Below are positions 46,211-55,620 of a DNA stretch of 64,000 bases, piece after piece. How positions within the stretch are numbered: the stretch's first letter is position 1; each line of letters begins with the position of its first letter. A model generated the notes under the pieces. The model was not told the origin of the DNA and did not search any database. It worked only from the letters and a program-made list of their open reading frames with translations. The DNA lies in the NCBI GenBank assembly GCA_017462755.1, contig JAFTQM010000092.1:34290-98289 (forward strand). The letters run 5' to 3'. This DNA is from Lachnospiraceae bacterium. GTDB lineage: Bacteria > Bacillota > Clostridia > Lachnospirales > Lachnospiraceae. The position numbers and the translations under genes were made by a program.

Positions 46211-49126
46211 CTATTCCTGTGTCGCCTTACCGGCTTTGGTTTTTACCGACAACGAAAACTCGGTACGTTTCTTAACAATTTCCGCATTGATATCCTTTAC
46301 ATTCAGGTACAGTGTTTCTCTCGGATTTGCCGAATCTGCCACTACATTGTTGAATGCATACTGAATCATACGGGTGGTCATGTAGCTTGCCGGAATCGCC
46401 GGAATACCCTTCGTGGATTCCATCTGCGCTAACAGCTGCTTTACCTCTTTATTGCTCCACGGAAGCTCCGCAAGCACTGCCTTGTCTGCTGCCGGGTAAC
46501 GTGCTGCCGTACCCATCACAGACTCTAAGGTATTGGCATACTTTAACTGGGTATCTGTTCCCGTCCACCACTTTAAGAAGGTCCATGCCTCCTCTTTCAT
46601 ATCGGAGTTGTTCATGATAACACTCGCTACGGTATCCGTCACATAAGTATTGTCAATCGTACCATCTGCCTGCGTCACGCCCGGAAGCTCTGCAAAGGAC
46701 CACAGACCACGAATTTCCGGTGCAAAAATCTCCAACTGACAGTAGGTCGTATAGTTCGTAATACCGATTGGCATTTCGCCGGTACGGAAGCGGTTCGAGA
46801 AATCTGCACTGACTAACAGCTTGTAGCAGGTAAAGAAATCGGTGAAATCCTTAAACGCCTCCATTGCTTCCTCGGTTGCCAGACCACTCTCGATACCATA
46901 ATCCAGGCCCTCGCCCAGATACAAATCTCCACCATACTGGTACAATACCGATGGGAACAGATTTGTCGTTGGCATATAAAAATCATAGTTGTTCTTCTGC
47001 AATACCGGTATCAGAGCCTTTACCTCATCCCAGGTCTTCGGCACCTCTGCTCCGATGGAATCCAAGATATCCTCTCGATAAAACAGCATCATGAAATTCT
47101 GCTGCTCCGGCAGACCATATACACCATCCTGATATCTGGTCGTATCAATCGCACTCTCAAAATAACGCTTAGTTTCTGCCTCAAAGCCCTCCAGCTTACT
47201 GATATCCACCACTGCATTACGCATTGCAAAATCTGCCAGCGTCGCCTGTGACAAACCAACAACCACATCCGGTCCGTTACCCGCTAACGCTGCTCGCAGC
47301 ACTACATCTACCGGAATCAGCTGCAGCTTCACCGGAATGTCATAGTTCGGTACAAAGGTTTCATCAATCATATTCTGCAGAATCTGCGCCTGCTCCTTAC
47401 CGGAGGAAGCCATCCATACGGTCAGCACCTCACCGGAGGCATTGGCACTATCCGAGGCTACCTCGCTCTGCTTTACCACAAATGATGCGCCAAAACGTAC
47501 CACACCATTCCAAAGACTTGCCCACACTCCGTCCTTTGCCGACGGCAGTCCCTTCGCGGAACCGGACAGCATGACACTGTCAATCTCTAACGGCATCTGG
47601 GATGCGGATACAATCCAGGTACCCAGCGACGCGATATTGTTTTTTAACTGATTCAGCTCTTCTACTACGCTTTCCGGTTCTTCGGCAAGATTCGCCGCCT
47701 GAATCGCCATCTTCTCCAAGCTGCTGGTGTTCTCGCCCTTCTCTCCGGTAATCCGAATCATCTCGTTACATGCCCGCGACAACCGCAGACTTTCTTCCTG
47801 CATACATTCTGCAAAGCCGATTACTTTCTTTTCGATTTCGTAATCAATATACTGGCTCGGTGTCTGTCCGGTAATCTGAATCGTCTTTAAGTACATCTGA
47901 TTCAGATTGAACACGCTTTCCTCTACCTGCGTCAGCACCTTACCAATTTCGCCAAGTACAACCTCCAATTTGATTTCATTGCTGCCAGCCTTCAGATAGA
48001 ACAGGTACGGCTCTCCGTTCTCATCGGAAATCGTATAATTCTGCATATCATTGCTGTAAGGGAAGGAAATCGAATTTACCTCCGCAAACGGCACTTCGCC
48101 ATTTACATACAGACGGCGATAGGAAGCGGTTCCACGGCTGCCGTTCTGACGACCCTTGAAGGTAATCATATACAGACCGTCCTGCGGCACCTCCATGTTC
48201 CAGATGATATAATCACCGGACATCGCATAGCTGCTTCCGCCAATTGTATTATAAACAATGTGATATGGGTGATATGGCACCAGATTGGTGTCGGAATAAT
48301 TTTTCTGAATATTAATGGATGCAGAGCTCTTGGTAATCGCGGTAGTCGCTCCCTCTACACGCTCTGCCTGACCCAGAATATACTCGCTTGCATACACCGG
48401 ATACTGACTCTGCCATGCACTCAGCACGTCCGCATATGCCGGTAAACTTTCCTTTGCTGCAAAAGTCAGCTCCGTAAGCGCCAACGGCTCCTTTACGGAT
48501 TCGAAGGTAATCGTATGACTGCCCTTCGTCAAATAAAATACATATGGTTCTCCGTTTCTTCTGGCATCATCCTCTACCCAGACCGAAACCTCATTATATA
48601 TCTCGAAGGAAGAAGGTCGGATTTCATTTTCATTCTTTACCCGAATCACTTCATCCTGATATTCTCGCTTTAACACAATCTGAGACATTCCGTCATAACA
48701 AAGCTCGCCATCCAAATACAGCTTTCTCTGGATATCCGAGGTCGTTCCGTCCATCGGAATGTAGCCGAGCCGCAGATGATAAAAGCCCTCCTCCTCTACG
48801 TCAAAGGAAAAGGAAATGCTTCCCTCCGGCCCTGTCTCCGTTCCCGCCTCTGTTACCTGTGCGGTCATATCCTCCGTACAATCAAAGCTCGTCAAATCTA
48901 CTGTAATACTTCCCTCTGCCAATTCATTCGCATATCCATGCTCTGTCAGATATGCCAGATAGGTTTCTTCATAAGCACTGCCACTTATGCCTTCTTCCGT
49001 TGCCAGCTCCTCGCCCTTTCCATTGGATTTGTGAATTATCACACCAACGATGAGTATCAACGCAATAACAGCATAAATCAGATTTTTTATTTTCTTCTTT
49101 CTTGCTGCTTTTTTGATATCGTCCAT
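46211..49126 (-). CDS. Giant membrane-anchored solute-binding protein (locus 2)
   Basis: A 971-residue paralogue of 15062-17956. A basic start and membrane helix (LIYAVIALILIVGVII) are followed by two beta-sandwich segments (about 85-225, SISFSFDVEEEGFYHLRLGY, and about 280-410, IIWNMEVPQDGLYMITFKG), a helical stretch (about 420-540), and a full SBP domain (about 600-950: LTVWMASSGKEQAQIL, GNGPDVVVGLSQATL, YREDILDSIGAEVP). The start at 49126 has GGAGG six bases upstream; a longer frame has none. It heads the conserved module and follows the lipoprotein SBP gene. Confidence 0.88.
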   Translation of the reverse strand: MDDIKKAARKKKIKNLIYAVIALILIVGVIIHKSNGKGEELATEEGISGSAYEETYLAYLTEHGYANELAEGSITVDLTSFDCTEDMTAQVTEAGTETGPEGSISFSFDVEEEGFYHLRLGYIPMDGTTSDIQRKLYLDGELCYDGMSQIVLKREYQDEVIRVKNENEIRPSSFEIYNEVSVWVEDDARRNGEPYVFYLTKGSHTITFESVKEPLALTELTFAAKESLPAYADVLSAWQSQYPVYASEYILGQAERVEGATTAITKSSASINIQKNYSDTNLVPYHPYHIVYNTIGGSSYAMSGDYIIWNMEVPQDGLYMITFKGRQNGSRGTASYRRLYVNGEVPFAEVNSISFPYSNDMQNYTISDENGEPYLFYLKAGSNEIKLEVVLGEIGKVLTQVEESVFNLNQMYLKTIQITGQTPSQYIDYEIEKKVIGFAECMQEESLRLSRACNEMIRITGEKGENTSSLEKMAIQAANLAEEPESVVEELNQLKNNIASLGTWIVSASQMPLEIDSVMLSGSAKGLPSAKDGVWASLWNGVVRFGASFVVKQSEVASDSANASGEVLTVWMASSGKEQAQILQNMIDETFVPNYDIPVKLQLIPVDVVLRAALAGNGPDVVVGLSQATLADFAMRNAVVDISKLEGFEAETKRYFESAIDTTRYQDGVYGLPEQQNFMMLFYREDILDSIGAEVPKTWDEVKALIPVLQKNNYDFYMPTTNLFPSVLYQYGGDLYLGEGLDYGIESGLATEEAMEAFKDFTDFFTCYKLLVSADFSNRFRTGEMPIGITNYTTYCQLEIFAPEIRGLWSFAELPGVTQADGTIDNTYVTDTVASVIMNNSDMKEEAWTFLKWWTGTDTQLKYANTLESVMGTAARYPAADKAVLAELPWSNKEVKQLLAQMESTKGIPAIPASYMTTRMIQYAFNNVVADSANPRETLYLNVKDINAEIVKKRTEFSLSVKTKAGKATQE

Positions 49127-49181
49127 AATCTGCCTCCACGCGGAATTCCTTCCCTGAATAAGCAAATCAGGAAAGACTTTT

Positions 49182-49221
49182 GATAAAGAGGAAAGTCAGT
49201 TTCCTGTCCTTCCTCTTTATC
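49182..49221 (-). other. Intercistronic stem-loop after the Ig-domain SBP gene
   Basis: A perfect 12-bp stem (GATAAAGAGGAA, 49182-49193, with TTCCTCTTTATC, 49210-49221) lies in the 134-bp gap between two operon genes. It has no clear U-tract. As in locus 1, it follows a lipoprotein SBP gene and may stabilise its mRNA or partly end transcription. Confidence 0.6.
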
Positions 49222-49260
49222 TGCATCATAAACTACTTGTAATAATTCTGTTTGTTACAA

Positions 49261-51462
49261 TTACTGTACTGTTACATCTACGGTAACCTCTGTAGCATTT
49301 CCTACAAAGTCTGTTACGGTAATGGTTACTGCATAAGTACCAGGAGTAGTAGTATCAAGACTGGATAAATCAGCCTTAATGTTTCTGGATACATCCAGAC
49401 CGTTTGCATCTACTGCGCTCTCGATGAAGCTGCCCTTCCAAGCGATATCTGCGGTGCTGGTATCCATTGCTACTGCTGCCGGAGCTGCTACTAAGGTTAC
49501 AGTCGGAGCTACGGTGTTTGCAGGGTCATAGATTACAAAGGAAATATCCTTCGAACCGGTGTTGCCGGTGCTGTCGGTAAACTTTGCCTTGAATGCATTG
49601 TTGTAAGTACCAACTACATTGAAATCTACTTCGCTGTTCCACTCTACTACCATTGCAGAAATATCAAATGCACCATCCTTGTTGTCGGTTGCAGTGATAT
49701 AATCTCCCCAAGCTACGTTCTCGAAGGTCGTACCTGCAGGAATTGCCAATGCATCGCCGGAAGCAGTATTTACCGCAGGATTTACGTTATCGTGTACACC
49801 CTCACTTGCAAGGATTGCAGTCATATCATCAATTACGGTATTAAATACATTTAAGTTTGCTTCGATTGCTACATCATAGGAAGCGGTTCCGTTTGCTCCG
49901 TACAGGGAGTTTCCGAGAATCTCATCCCACTTTACACGCAGACCGATTAAGTCAGACAGGTCGTTACCGGACATGTTGAGTGCCATATCCTGATAGGTTC
50001 TTAACATTGCATCGCCCACTTCCTCATGGAAGATATCGAAACCATAGTTTGCCGCCTGCTGTGCTGCGTACTCTGCCTTATACTCTGCCATAGTCTCTAC
50101 ACCTGCTAAGGTAGTGAAGTAGGTCTTATAGTAAAGTGCTAAGGACTTTAATGCTAACTCCGTCTTCTCTGCAGATACACCCTTTAAGATACCGATACTA
50201 TCGGATACGGTAAGTACCTGCTGATACTTTGCATCATCAATTGCCATATCGTCCGGTCTTGGCCATGGTACGATACCGATGGACTCACCACGCTCGGTTG
50301 CAGAAGAAGCTGCGCCACCGATGTACCAGTCAGGGATATCGGTAAATACCGTCTCACCACCCTGGAAATTGCTGCCGTTCCAGGTCCAGCCAGGAGTTAC
50401 GGAATTGTCATAGGTCTCACAGGTAAGAAGCTTGTTGTCCATCAGATCCTGAATGAAAGCAACTGCTTCCTTGGACTCTTCGCTGTTTGCCATCAGACCG
50501 GTCGAACCATAGATAGCACCACCGTTTGCATACAATGCGGAAAGTGCTGCAAAACGATAGTCGGTCTGATATGCATCAATTCTTCTTTCCGGTCTGTTCG
50601 GAGCGGAGCTGTTTGCATAGAATGCTTCAATCTTTGCAAGGTAATCCTTGAAGGTGCTCCAGGTCCACTTGCCCTCTTCATATAACTGATTCGGGTAAAT
50701 AGTGTTGCCGTTCTCATCCTTTAAGGAATCCACTGCCTCAATGTAGCTGATATTGTATACCAGTGGCCATCTCTGGTTGAATCTCATAACGGCACCAAGA
50801 AAATAGTTGTGTCCGAATACCTTGTCATACAGCATCCAGGAATACTCTTCATCATCAAATATGTAAGCATAATCATCTAACTTCTGTAATACGTTCTGTG
50901 CCAGTACGGTACCTTCACTACCGCCCCACATCCATGCGATATCACATACCGGGTCATTTGCCATAACGCTCTGTAACAGAACCTCGGTTGTGTTGCCGGC
51001 ATACTGTACATACTCGTACACAACGCCGTACTCATCTAAAATTGCCTGCTCCGCTGCCAGTCTTGCTTCACGGTCAGCCTCTGCCATCGTGTACTCGCCG
51101 GTTACATCATCCACATAGTGAGGATTGATTTCCTGCTCATAGTGAGTACCAAAACGAATCGTTACGATTTCCTTCGGAGTATCGCTCGGTGTCTCAGAAC
51201 CGCCTGTCGATTCGGAACCACCCGTTGATTCAGAACCACCTGTCGATTCGGAACCGCCTGTTGATTCAGAACCACCTGTCGACTCAGAACCGCTCGGATT
51301 GTCCTTGCCTGCATCCGGAGTTGGTGTAGTGTCACCGCTCGTTGCCGGTGCGCCGGTCGTCGGTGTGTTGTTTGAAGATGTTTCGTTACCGCAGCCACCC
51401 ATCGTAAGCAGCATCGATGCAGTAAGAAGAGCACTTGCAACCTTTAAGTTTCTCTTTTTCAT
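49261..51462 (-). CDS. Solute-binding lipoprotein with C-terminal Ig-like domains (locus 2)
   Basis: A 733-residue surface SBP. The lipobox lies at MGGC (Cys24). A Ser/Gly/Glu/Thr repeat linker (about 57-92) precedes the SBP body (about 95-570: IRFGTHYEQEINPHY, GKWTWSTFKDYLAK, IGIVPWPRPDD). Two Ig-like domains (about 575-655 and 660-733) end the protein, each with a YAVTITVTDFVGN or AFKAKFTDSTGN-type strand. The Ig domains could extend into the wall or bind polysaccharide. It is the promoter-proximal gene of locus 2, with AGGAGG seven bases before the ATG. Confidence 0.9.
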   Translation of the reverse strand: MKKRNLKVASALLTASMLLTMGGCGNETSSNNTPTTGAPATSGDTTPTPDAGKDNPSGSESTGGSESTGGSESTGGSESTGGSESTGGSETPSDTPKEIVTIRFGTHYEQEINPHYVDDVTGEYTMAEADREARLAAEQAILDEYGVVYEYVQYAGNTTEVLLQSVMANDPVCDIAWMWGGSEGTVLAQNVLQKLDDYAYIFDDEEYSWMLYDKVFGHNYFLGAVMRFNQRWPLVYNISYIEAVDSLKDENGNTIYPNQLYEEGKWTWSTFKDYLAKIEAFYANSSAPNRPERRIDAYQTDYRFAALSALYANGGAIYGSTGLMANSEESKEAVAFIQDLMDNKLLTCETYDNSVTPGWTWNGSNFQGGETVFTDIPDWYIGGAASSATERGESIGIVPWPRPDDMAIDDAKYQQVLTVSDSIGILKGVSAEKTELALKSLALYYKTYFTTLAGVETMAEYKAEYAAQQAANYGFDIFHEEVGDAMLRTYQDMALNMSGNDLSDLIGLRVKWDEILGNSLYGANGTASYDVAIEANLNVFNTVIDDMTAILASEGVHDNVNPAVNTASGDALAIPAGTTFENVAWGDYITATDNKDGAFDISAMVVEWNSEVDFNVVGTYNNAFKAKFTDSTGNTGSKDISFVIYDPANTVAPTVTLVAAPAAVAMDTSTADIAWKGSFIESAVDANGLDVSRNIKADLSSLDTTTPGTYAVTITVTDFVGNATEVTVDVTVQ
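51203..51292 (-). repeat. Five 18-bp tandem repeats coding for (GGSEST)n
   Basis: Five units of 18 bp run without a gap. Two unit types alternate (CGATTCGGAACC and TGATTCAGAACC forms), giving a 36-bp higher order. They encode the flexible Ser/Gly/Glu/Thr linker of the SBP lipoprotein. Confidence 0.9.
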
Positions 51463-51482
51463 AAAAGGGCCTCCTTTTGTTT

Positions 51483-51496
51483 AGTTAACGTTTACT
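51483..51496 (-). promoter_or_regulatory. Candidate LacI-type operator
   Basis: AGTTAACGTTTACT is a near-perfect palindrome centred on CG, the usual LacI-family operator shape. It lies 6-19 bases after the -10 of the locus 2 promoter, over the expected start of transcription. The LacI protein encoded at 35105-36121 is the obvious candidate to bind it. Confidence 0.55.
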
Positions 51497-51501
51497 ACTT
51501 T

Positions 51502-51530
51502 AAAATAACACCGGTCGCAATATCTGTCAA
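51502..51530 (-). promoter_or_regulatory. Main promoter of sugar locus 2
   Basis: On the minus strand a consensus -35 TTGACA (51525-51530) and -10 TATTTT (51502-51507) are 17 bases apart, about 40 bases before the SBP start. A strong -35 suits a promoter controlled by repression. Confidence 0.75.
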
Positions 51531-51657
51531 GTGATTTTGCACAACTTTTTCAATTATTTTCTCTGTTTTTGTTAATCTTGCACAAGTTTCATTCTTTTTA
51601 GTGTAGTATTGTATTTTGCATTTGCACTATTTTCCCGCTCGCAGAATATCAGCCTTG

Positions 51658-51701
51658 GTTTACCTTGTCGAATTTTGTTTACCAATTTACCTTTGTTTAC
51701 T
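51658..51701. repeat. Cluster of GTTTAC-like motifs upstream of the locus 2 promoter
   Basis: GTTTACC (51658-51664), GTTTACC (51677-51683), ATTTACC (51685-51691) and GTTTACT (51695-51701) lie in one 44-bp stretch. The words resemble a half-site of the operator at 51483-51496. The rest of the gap 51531-51841 shows nothing else I can name. Confidence 0.35.
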
Positions 51702-51841
51702 TCAAGAATCCCTTTGATTCCAGCGGTTTTGTACAGTTTTCGTGAAGTTTCGTAACGTCCCTGCTGCCATGTTTTTTACTTCGAACCTTTACTGTAATGC
51801 ATCATTTTGCACCATCCCCCCAAAAGAGCCAAAAAAGGTAC

Positions 51842-51868
51842 AAAAAAAGGCAACTACAACAGTTGCCT
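51842..51868 (-). terminator. Intrinsic terminator of the DegV gene
   Basis: Read leftward, AGGCAACT pairs with AGTTGCCT around a 5-base loop, followed by at least six T. It is 32 bases beyond the stop. Confidence 0.9.
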
Positions 51869-51899
51869 CTTGTAATTACCTCCTTGTTTACTATTTATT

Positions 51900-52793
51900 T
51901 TACTTGCCATGCTTTTTGGTACACGCAATCGCTAATGCTCCAGGTCCGATATGACAGGATACACTGAGCGACAATGGATCCATCCAAATCTCATAGTTCG
52001 GGAAATGCTCCTTTATCTCTGCGCGAAATGCTTCCGCTGCTTCCCTATCAAAGGTATACGCCATCTCCACCCATACCTTCTGATCCGGATCCTCCGGACT
52101 GGTTCCGAATCGTGTCTCCATATCGCGCTTGATTGCTTCAATCATAGCCTTCTTACCCTGCTTGATATTTCTCGCCTTTGTAAACGCATCCAGCTTTTCT
52201 CCCTGAATCTGAAGTACCGGCTTCAGGTTCAAAATCGTACCGAGCGCTGCCGCTGCCGGTGTGATACGTCCACCCTTTTTCAAATATTTCAGAGTATCTA
52301 ACATGATATAGATGCTGGATTCTTTTCCCTCCTTTAATAGAATCTCTTTAATCTCTACCGCAGTCTTTCCTTCTTTCACCATTTCCAGCGCGTCCATAAC
52401 CGCCTGCCGCTGCGTTACCGAAATTCGCTGATTGTCCACTACCTGCACCTTACCGTCAAAATCCTCCGCAAGCATCATAGCAGTCGCACAGGAACCGCTC
52501 AAACCGCTGGACATCGGGATATGCACGATACTATCATGATCCTTCAGCAGCCTCTTCCACAAATCAATCACATCACCTGCCGCCGGCTGCGAGGTCGAAA
52601 TGTCGGCTCCCTCCTCCAGACGTTTGTAAAACTCCTCCTGTGTCAGGTCAATATCCTCAAAAAATGTTTCCCCATTAATCGTAAACGGCATTGGTATTAC
52701 GGAAATACCAAGCTCTTTTCCTTCCTTTTGAGTAATGCCGCTATTACTGTCTGTTACGATTGCTATTCTCTCCATTTTTTCTGGTATGCGCAT
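51900..52793 (-). CDS. DegV-family fatty-acid-binding protein
   Basis: A 297-residue DegV protein. These bind a fatty acid in a central cleft and, with a kinase (FakA) elsewhere, can feed fatty-acid phosphorylation. The family start IAIVTDSNSGIT, the fatty-acid contact block ISTSQPAAGDV, the MSSGLSGS motif and the LKYLKKGGRI segment are all present. The length is usual. The ATG at 52793 is 14 bases from AGGAGG, and that site partly lies in a small hairpin; a second ATG six codons on has no ribosome site. It is monocistronic. Confidence 0.93.
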   Translation of the reverse strand: MRIPEKMERIAIVTDSNSGITQKEGKELGISVIPMPFTINGETFFEDIDLTQEEFYKRLEEGADISTSQPAAGDVIDLWKRLLKDHDSIVHIPMSSGLSGSCATAMMLAEDFDGKVQVVDNQRISVTQRQAVMDALEMVKEGKTAVEIKEILLKEGKESSIYIMLDTLKYLKKGGRITPAAAALGTILNLKPVLQIQGEKLDAFTKARNIKQGKKAMIEAIKRDMETRFGTSPEDPDQKVWVEMAYTFDREAAEAFRAEIKEHFPNYEIWMDPLSLSVSCHIGPGALAIACTKKHGK

Positions 52794-52794
52794 C

Positions 52795-52813
52795 AGGAAG
52801 TGCGCTTCCTCCT
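52795..52813 (-). promoter_or_regulatory. Shine-Dalgarno site with an overlapping mini-hairpin
   Basis: In the mRNA AGGAGG (52808-52813) overlaps a 6-bp stem, AGGAAG with CTTCCT and a 4-base loop (52795-52810). The fold could shorten the 14-base spacing to the start codon or lower initiation. Confidence 0.4.
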
Positions 52814-52969
52814 TTTATAATCAATAAATTTTTCTTTCTTATTTTAAGCCAACATTTTAATCCTATAATGAAACACTGAATTAGTCAAGGCTTTTATTCC
52901 TCCGGCTCTTTTTTCTTCGAGATACCCTCGGAAGATGTCACTATTTTTCCTGATAAAATGACAAAGAAT

Positions 52970-52998
52970 TTGACTTTTTTACCAAAGTTTCTTATAAT
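52970..52998 (+). promoter_or_regulatory. Sigma-A promoter of the HD-GYP gene
   Basis: -35 TTGACT (52970-52975) and a perfect -10 TATAAT (52993-52998) are 17 bases apart, about 50 bases before the start codon. Confidence 0.85.
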
Positions 52999-53047
52999 AT
53001 ACTCACAGTTATGTTTTGAACTTATTCGTAGGATTGGAGACCACCTT

Positions 53048-54127
53048 ATGAGAAAACGCAGAATATTAACCAGTCAGGCGACTCCGGGTATGACGATTGC
53101 AGCTGATATCTATACATCAAACAATCAGCTGATTATCCCTTCCGGTACTGAGATTACTGACCGCGTTATTACCCGACTTAAATTTTATTCCATTCATCAG
53201 ATTTCCATTACCGTGGAAGAGGAAGCTCCGCAGATAAAGTATGAGCCTATCGCTGAGCCTTATTCTTCTAAGGTAAAGAAGACTCCGGAATTTAAGCAGT
53301 TCAACTCCTCCTTAGAAGAGTCCGTTGTTGATTTCGAACAGCAGATTCGCAAGGTTGCCGAAACCGGAACATTTGAATCCGATGTTCTGCTTCAGGATGT
53401 TAAGCCTATCCTTTCCTGTGCCAGAAACGGTTCTCATGTATTTGATATGTTACATAGTCTGAGAGATTCCGATGACGAAACCTATCGTCACAGCATCAAT
53501 GTTGCCTTGATTGCATATTCGCTCGGAACCTGGCTGAATTTTTCCAAAAAGGATTTGGACACTCTGCTTCTCTGCGGATTGCTGCACGACCTCGGTAAGC
53601 TCATGATTGACCCGAAGATTCTGCGTAAACCAAGTGCATTGACCGCCGAAGAAGAAAGCATTATGCAGACTCATTGTGTACGCGGTTACAATATCCTGCG
53701 TTCCCAAAATACAAACATTCATGTCCAGATGACTGCCATGATGCATCATGAGCGTTGTGACGGCTCCGGATATCCGATGGGTCTGAAGGCAGACCAGATT
53801 GACCGTTTCGCCAAGGTCGTTATGATTGCGGACGTTTACGAAGCAATGACCGCTCCTCGTGTATATCGTGGTGCGCTTTGTCCGTTTGAGGTTATCGGTA
53901 TCTTCGAATCCGAGGGTCTGACCAAGTACGATACCCATTATGTTATGACCTTCTTAGAGCGTATCAATCACATCTATCTGCACAACAATGTGCGCCTCAA
54001 CAATAAGGCTGAGGGTACGATTGTGATGATTAATCCGACGTATCTTTCCCGTCCGGTGGTTCAGGTCGGCGAGGAATATATCGATTTGTCCAAGGAACCG
54101 GAATTATACATCGAAGCAATTTTATAA
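53048..54127 (+). CDS. HD-GYP-domain phosphodiesterase
   Basis: A 359-residue cytoplasmic protein. The N-terminal part (1-120) resembles the small domain often found before HD-GYP (LTSQATPGMTIAADIY, SGTEITDRVI). The HD-GYP domain (about 135-310) shows YRHSINVALIA, LLHDLGKL, HCVRGY and HHERCDGSGYP, so metal and GYP residues are intact. It should break down c-di-GMP or a related dinucleotide. The start at 53048 has GGAG eight bases upstream; the longer frame would cover the promoter. Monocistronic with a terminator behind. Confidence 0.93.
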   Translation: MRKRRILTSQATPGMTIAADIYTSNNQLIIPSGTEITDRVITRLKFYSIHQISITVEEEAPQIKYEPIAEPYSSKVKKTPEFKQFNSSLEESVVDFEQQIRKVAETGTFESDVLLQDVKPILSCARNGSHVFDMLHSLRDSDDETYRHSINVALIAYSLGTWLNFSKKDLDTLLLCGLLHDLGKLMIDPKILRKPSALTAEEESIMQTHCVRGYNILRSQNTNIHVQMTAMMHHERCDGSGYPMGLKADQIDRFAKVVMIADVYEAMTAPRVYRGALCPFEVIGIFESEGLTKYDTHYVMTFLERINHIYLHNNVRLNNKAEGTIVMINPTYLSRPVVQVGEEYIDLSKEPELYIEAIL

Positions 54128-54134
54128 GACTTCA

Positions 54135-54166
54135 AAAGGCTGTCGCAACTGCGACAGCCCTTTTAT
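54135..54166. terminator. Bidirectional terminator
   Basis: GGCTGTCGC and GCGACAGCC form a 9-bp GC-rich stem with a 4-base loop and A/T flanks between the convergent HD-GYP and murA genes. Confidence 0.92.
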
Positions 54167-54168
54167 AT

Positions 54169-55467
54169 TTATCCAATCTTCAATTTGAATTTCTGCACTG
54201 CTCTGGCATCCTCTGCATCAATCTTTTCCATCGATGCACCAATTTCACGCATCTTCTGCTCAAAGCACTCATATCCGCGCTCTATAAACTCAACCTGCTC
54301 TACCACGGTATAACCCTCTGCCACCAGTCCGGCAATAACCAATGCTGCTCCGGCACGCAAATCCGGTGCGGATACTCTGGCACCCGTCAACTCCTTGACA
54401 CCGTCTACAATCGCAGTATTTCCTTCTACCTTGATGCTGGTACCCATTCTTGCCAGCTCGTCTACATACTTGAAACGGTTCTCAAACATGCTCTCCGTAA
54501 CGATACTTGTACCATCACAAATCGCCAACAGTGTAGTCAGCTGCGGCTGCATATCCGTCGGGAAACCGGGATATGGTAATGTCTTAATCTGCGTATGTCC
54601 CAGACGCTTGTTTGCCACGACACGAACTGCGTCATCATATTCCTCGACCTCTACACCAATCTCTGCCAGCTTCGCTGTAATTGCCTCCAGATGCTTCGGG
54701 ATAACATTACGAATCGTCACATCTCCCTTGGTCGCTGCAGCTGCTACCATAAAGGTACCTGCTTCAATCTGGTCCGGAATAATGGAATAGGTGCTTGCAT
54801 GCAGCTTCATTACACCCTTGATACGAATGACATCCGTACCGGCACCCTTAATCTCTGCACCCATGCTGTTCAGGAAATTTGCCACATCTACCACATGCGG
54901 CTCCTTCGCTGCATTTTCAATAATTGTCTGACCCTCTGCCAGCGCTGCCGCCATCATAATGTTAATCGTAGCACCGACACTCGCCATATCCAGATAAATA
55001 TGCGCACCCGTCAGCTTTTCTGCTTCTGCCTGAATCATACCATGCTGAATTTTTACCGAGGCACCCAATGCCTCAAAGCCCTTGATATGTAAATCAATCG
55101 GCCTGCTTCCGATATTGCACCCACCCGGAAATGTTACCTGTGCATTTTTATATTTACCAAGCAAAGCTCCCAACAGATAATAGGAGCCGCGAATTTTGCG
55201 AATCAAATCATTGTCCACCACTACTGAATGGATGGTTCCTCCGGTAATTTTTACCGTATGACGGTCCGAACGCTCTACGCGCGCACCAATCTCTTCAATG
55301 GTCTGCAATAATACATTGATATCCCTTACATCAGGAAGATTCTCTATTGTCACTGTTTCATCAGTCATCACAGCTGCAGCCAGAATTCCGAGCGCTGCAT
55401 TTTTTGCACCACCGATGCTTACTTCACCGGCAAGTGCCTTTCCGCCTTTAATGATATACTGTTCCAT
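54169..55467 (-). CDS. murA: UDP-N-acetylglucosamine 1-carboxyvinyltransferase MurA
   Basis: MurA (432 aa) transfers enolpyruvate from PEP to UDP-GlcNAc, the first committed step of peptidoglycan synthesis. The N-terminus has GEVSIGGAKNAAL with the conserved Lys/Asn. The catalytic Cys is in FPGGCNIGSRPID, the residue attacked by fosfomycin. The C-terminal half has PGFPTDMQPQ and SAPDLRAGAAL. The start at 55467 has GGAG nine bases upstream; a TTG five codons earlier is not supported. It stands alone with a good promoter and two upstream palindromic motifs. Firmicutes often have two MurA copies; which one this is cannot be told. Confidence 0.97.
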   Translation of the reverse strand: MEQYIIKGGKALAGEVSIGGAKNAALGILAAAVMTDETVTIENLPDVRDINVLLQTIEEIGARVERSDRHTVKITGGTIHSVVVDNDLIRKIRGSYYLLGALLGKYKNAQVTFPGGCNIGSRPIDLHIKGFEALGASVKIQHGMIQAEAEKLTGAHIYLDMASVGATINIMMAAALAEGQTIIENAAKEPHVVDVANFLNSMGAEIKGAGTDVIRIKGVMKLHASTYSIIPDQIEAGTFMVAAAATKGDVTIRNVIPKHLEAITAKLAEIGVEVEEYDDAVRVVANKRLGHTQIKTLPYPGFPTDMQPQLTTLLAICDGTSIVTESMFENRFKYVDELARMGTSIKVEGNTAIVDGVKELTGARVSAPDLRAGAALVIAGLVAEGYTVVEQVEFIERGYECFEQKMREIGASMEKIDAEDARAVQKFKLKIG

Positions 55468-55585
55468 ACGATTATTCTCCAATCCAATCCGGTCAACACT
55501 CCGGATATGTTTCCGCCAAATTTATATTAATGTTTTCTTCTATATTCTCTCTATTTTCTCTTCAAATTAATGATACATTACCTTT

Positions 55586-55613
55586 ATTATAGCATAATTT
55601 GTGCGTTTGTAAA
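55586..55613 (-). promoter_or_regulatory. murA promoter
   Basis: On the minus strand -35 TTTACA (55608-55613) and -10 TATAAT (55586-55591) are 16 bases apart, and TGC before the -10 gives an extended form. Confidence 0.8.
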
Positions 55614-55620
55614 TATCTAA

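Noticed and set aside
51203-51292. Short regular repeats that could be taken for a CRISPR array
   Set aside because: Units are contiguous with no spacers, are a multiple of three, and code for a protein linker.
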